Assembly (NCBI GenBank): GCA_900551965.1
Contig: URYF01000022.1
Location: forward strand, 1-21,935
Origin: an uncultured bacterium
GTDB lineage: Bacteria; Cyanobacteriota; Vampirovibrionia; Gastranaerophilales; Gastranaerophilaceae
Direction of reading: 5' to 3'
DNA: 21,935 bases
Below the pieces are notes generated by a model. That model was given only the letters and a program-made list of their open reading frames with translations. It searched no databases and had not been told where the DNA came from. A program made the translations under genes and the position numbers. Numbering within the stretch: position 1 is the first letter of the stretch; every line of letters begins with the position of its first letter. This document shows, piece after piece, positions 20,785 to 21,935 of the stretch.

Positions 20785-21591
20785 TTAAACGATTGTAAGC
20801 TTAGGCTTTGAGGTTTTAATCTGTCTCAGGTTTTCTACTCTTTTTAAGATTGCGTTAGCTTTTTCGTCTTGAGGAAGTGCTGATAAAAATTTTCTGTAAT
20901 ATCTTTTTGCTTCGGCTTGTTTTCCGAGTTTGTCAAAGCATAATCCGATGTCTGAATATATTTTGGTATATTTAGGATTAATTTTTAACACTGTAAGATA
21001 TATATTCAGAGCCTGTTTATATAATTCCATTTTCATTAGCAGTGAAGACTTGCGCAAATATGCATTCAAATATGACGGAGAATTTTCGATTAATTTTTGG
21101 TAAATCATCAATGCCATATCCTGTTCATCACATTGTTCATGGGCTCTTCCAAGTTGGTAAATAGCTTCAGGGTTATCCGGTTCAAGTTGAATTGCCTGAA
21201 TAAAGCATTTTATTGCCCGGCATGGCATCTCATCACTGAGATGGCACAATCCAAGTTCGTAAAATGTTTCGAATTTATTTGAATCAAGAAGTACAGCTTT
21301 TTCCAGGTTTTCGATAGCTTTTTGGATTTTTCCCATGCTTTTATAGCAGACTCCCAGTCCAAAATAAGTTTCAGCGTTGTTTCTATCAAGCAGCAATGAA
21401 TTAAGATAACTGCCGGCTGCTTCTTTAAACGCTTCTTTTGATCTTAGTAAATCCGCTTTAATTTTGAGCGTATCGGGTAAGCTATTTTCAGCTTTCGGGG
21501 TGCTCATATAACACGATTTTGTTTTTTCGCTGCTCAACTCTTTTTCCTCTTCTTGTTCAATAATAGTTTTTTTTTCTGTTTTGATGAACAA
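20785..21591 (-). CDS. TPR protein (about 268 aa), start uncertain
   Basis: The product has an acidic, Glu/Lys-rich N-terminal ~45 residues followed by about six TPR units (roughly residues 42-255), for example AETYFGLGVCYKSMGKIQKAIENLEKAVLL and PEAIYQLGRAHEQCDEQDMALMIYQKLI, then a basic tail. No signal peptide: a cytosolic scaffold of unknown partners. The start is doubtful. The open frame begins at a TTG (21591) with no Shine-Dalgarno. An ATG at 21595 in another frame would join the TPR frame only if the A9 tract (complement of 21567-21575) were A8. The first in-frame ATG (21507, MSTPKAENS) also lacks a ribosome site. The real N-terminus could be any of the three. It converges with tolC. 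Confidence 0.82.
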   Translation of the reverse strand: MFIKTEKKTIIEQEEEKELSSEKTKSCYMSTPKAENSLPDTLKIKADLLRSKEAFKEAAGSYLNSLLLDRNNAETYFGLGVCYKSMGKIQKAIENLEKAVLLDSNKFETFYELGLCHLSDEMPCRAIKCFIQAIQLEPDNPEAIYQLGRAHEQCDEQDMALMIYQKLIENSPSYLNAYLRKSSLLMKMELYKQALNIYLTVLKINPKYTKIYSDIGLCFDKLGKQAEAKRYYRKFLSALPQDEKANAILKRVENLRQIKTSKPKLTIV

Positions 21592-21639
21592 TCATAAGAT
21601 GTAAACATTAATCAATCGATGGATTTATTATCATAGTTG

Positions 21640-21648
21640 TGCTATAAC
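21640..21648 (+). promoter_or_regulatory. Extended -10 promoter directly before the 21655 gene
   Basis: TG-C-TATAAC (21640-21648). Transcription normally starts about 7 nt past the -10, which is the A of the ATG at 21655. No Shine-Dalgarno lies in the remaining 6 nt. A leaderless mRNA is therefore predicted. Confidence 0.5.
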
Positions 21649-21654
21649 TTTGTT

Positions 21655-21935
21655 ATGAAAAAGGTATTAATTTTATTAGGGATTATGAGTATTTTGGCGG
21701 TGCAGGCAGAAGCTTTTGAGGGCGAAGAAATTCAGCTTGATAACGTGAAACAGACAAAAATTGAGCTGCCAAAAGTCGATTATAAAGGAAAAGATTCTCT
21801 TGTTATAAGTGATAAAGAAATCATGGACGAGATTATTAAACTTCAAAAAGAAAAGGACTTGGAAGATATTGATAATCTTTGGAAAGGTACTGTTGAAAAT
21901 AATCAGGTAATCGGGTTTGCGCTGAAAAAGCTGGC
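21655..21935 (+). CDS. Secreted protein, N-terminal part (runs off right edge)
   Basis: I translated 93 codons to the window end without a stop. The product begins MKKVLILLGIMSILAVQAEA, a clear Sec signal peptide with cleavage near AEA-FEG. An acidic and Lys-rich mature N-terminus follows (EEIQLDNVKQTKIELPKVDY, then a helix DKEIMDEIIKLQKEKDLEDI and a strand DNLWKGTVENNQVIGFALKKL). No family is recognised from this fragment. Its start is fixed by the signal peptide; there is no Shine-Dalgarno, and the only promoter-like -10 ends 6 nt before the ATG. It diverges from the TPR gene, with about 60 nt between them. Confidence 0.75.
   Translation, partial: MKKVLILLGIMSILAVQAEAFEGEEIQLDNVKQTKIELPKVDYKGKDSLVISDKEIMDEIIKLQKEKDLEDIDNLWKGTVENNQVIGFALKKL

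Noticed and set aside
1..21935. CRISPR arrays, IS elements, integrases, prophage genes
   Set aside because: No regularly spaced repeats, transposase or recombinase motifs, or phage structural genes were found on either strand.

Overview
The window looks like a low-GC, Gram-negative-type bacterium, most likely a non-photosynthetic relative of cyanobacteria (Vampirovibrionia/Melainabacteria, probably Gastranaerophilales). The evidence is a homologue of the cyanobacterial clock/redox protein LdpA (8736-9698), a TolC-type outer-membrane channel, many proteins with Sec signal peptides, and cytosolic or unassigned proteins with a short N-terminal 'V-S-F-x-G' tag that I associate from memory with that lineage. 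The taxonomic call is inference; no marker gene such as 16S is present.

Layout. 1-310 (-) is the N-terminal part of dethiobiotin synthetase (BioD). Then come a secreted von Willebrand A protein (+), a small unknown (-), a 454-aa helical protein of unknown function (+) and an NAD-type isocitrate dehydrogenase (+). On the minus strand follow a 555-aa TPR protein, with a possible leader ORF in front of it, and a Bax-inhibitor-1/YccA membrane protein. A tRNA-Asn with its own promoter and terminator precedes a TIGR04076-type small protein. A DHH phosphoesterase (-) diverges from an ldpA-like/HAD-phosphatase operon (+), which is followed by tRNA-Gln(CTG).

Behind tRNA-Gln lies the only stretch that looks accessory (about 10576-11540): an imperfect copy of the tRNA 3' end 170 bp downstream, repeated terminator-like hairpins, one very AT-rich orphan membrane-protein ORF and an orphan BlaI/CopY-like operator. 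After it come an N-terminally tagged unknown (-), a DegT-type PLP aminotransferase (+) under an extended -10 promoter with a 19-bp palindrome, and a translationally coupled pair of small unknown genes (-).

14149-14592 has no protein gene but carries a near-ideal promoter (TTGACA-N17-CATAAT with TG extension) and, about 140 nt downstream, a strong intrinsic terminator. I read this as a small-RNA gene. Its single-stranded middle contains ACUCCU, the first six bases of the conserved motif of the cyanobacterial sRNA Yfr1.

The right end holds a membrane-anchored coiled-coil unknown (-), an operon of two paralogous secreted four-cysteine proteins plus an alpha/beta hydrolase (+), a membrane unknown (-), a secreted unknown (-), TolC (+), a second TPR protein (-) with an uncertain start next to an A9 tract, and a truncated secreted protein (+) whose promoter predicts a leaderless mRNA. 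Several promoters share an extended -10 (TG-N-TATAAT-like) with a weak -35. No CRISPR array, transposase or integrase was seen.
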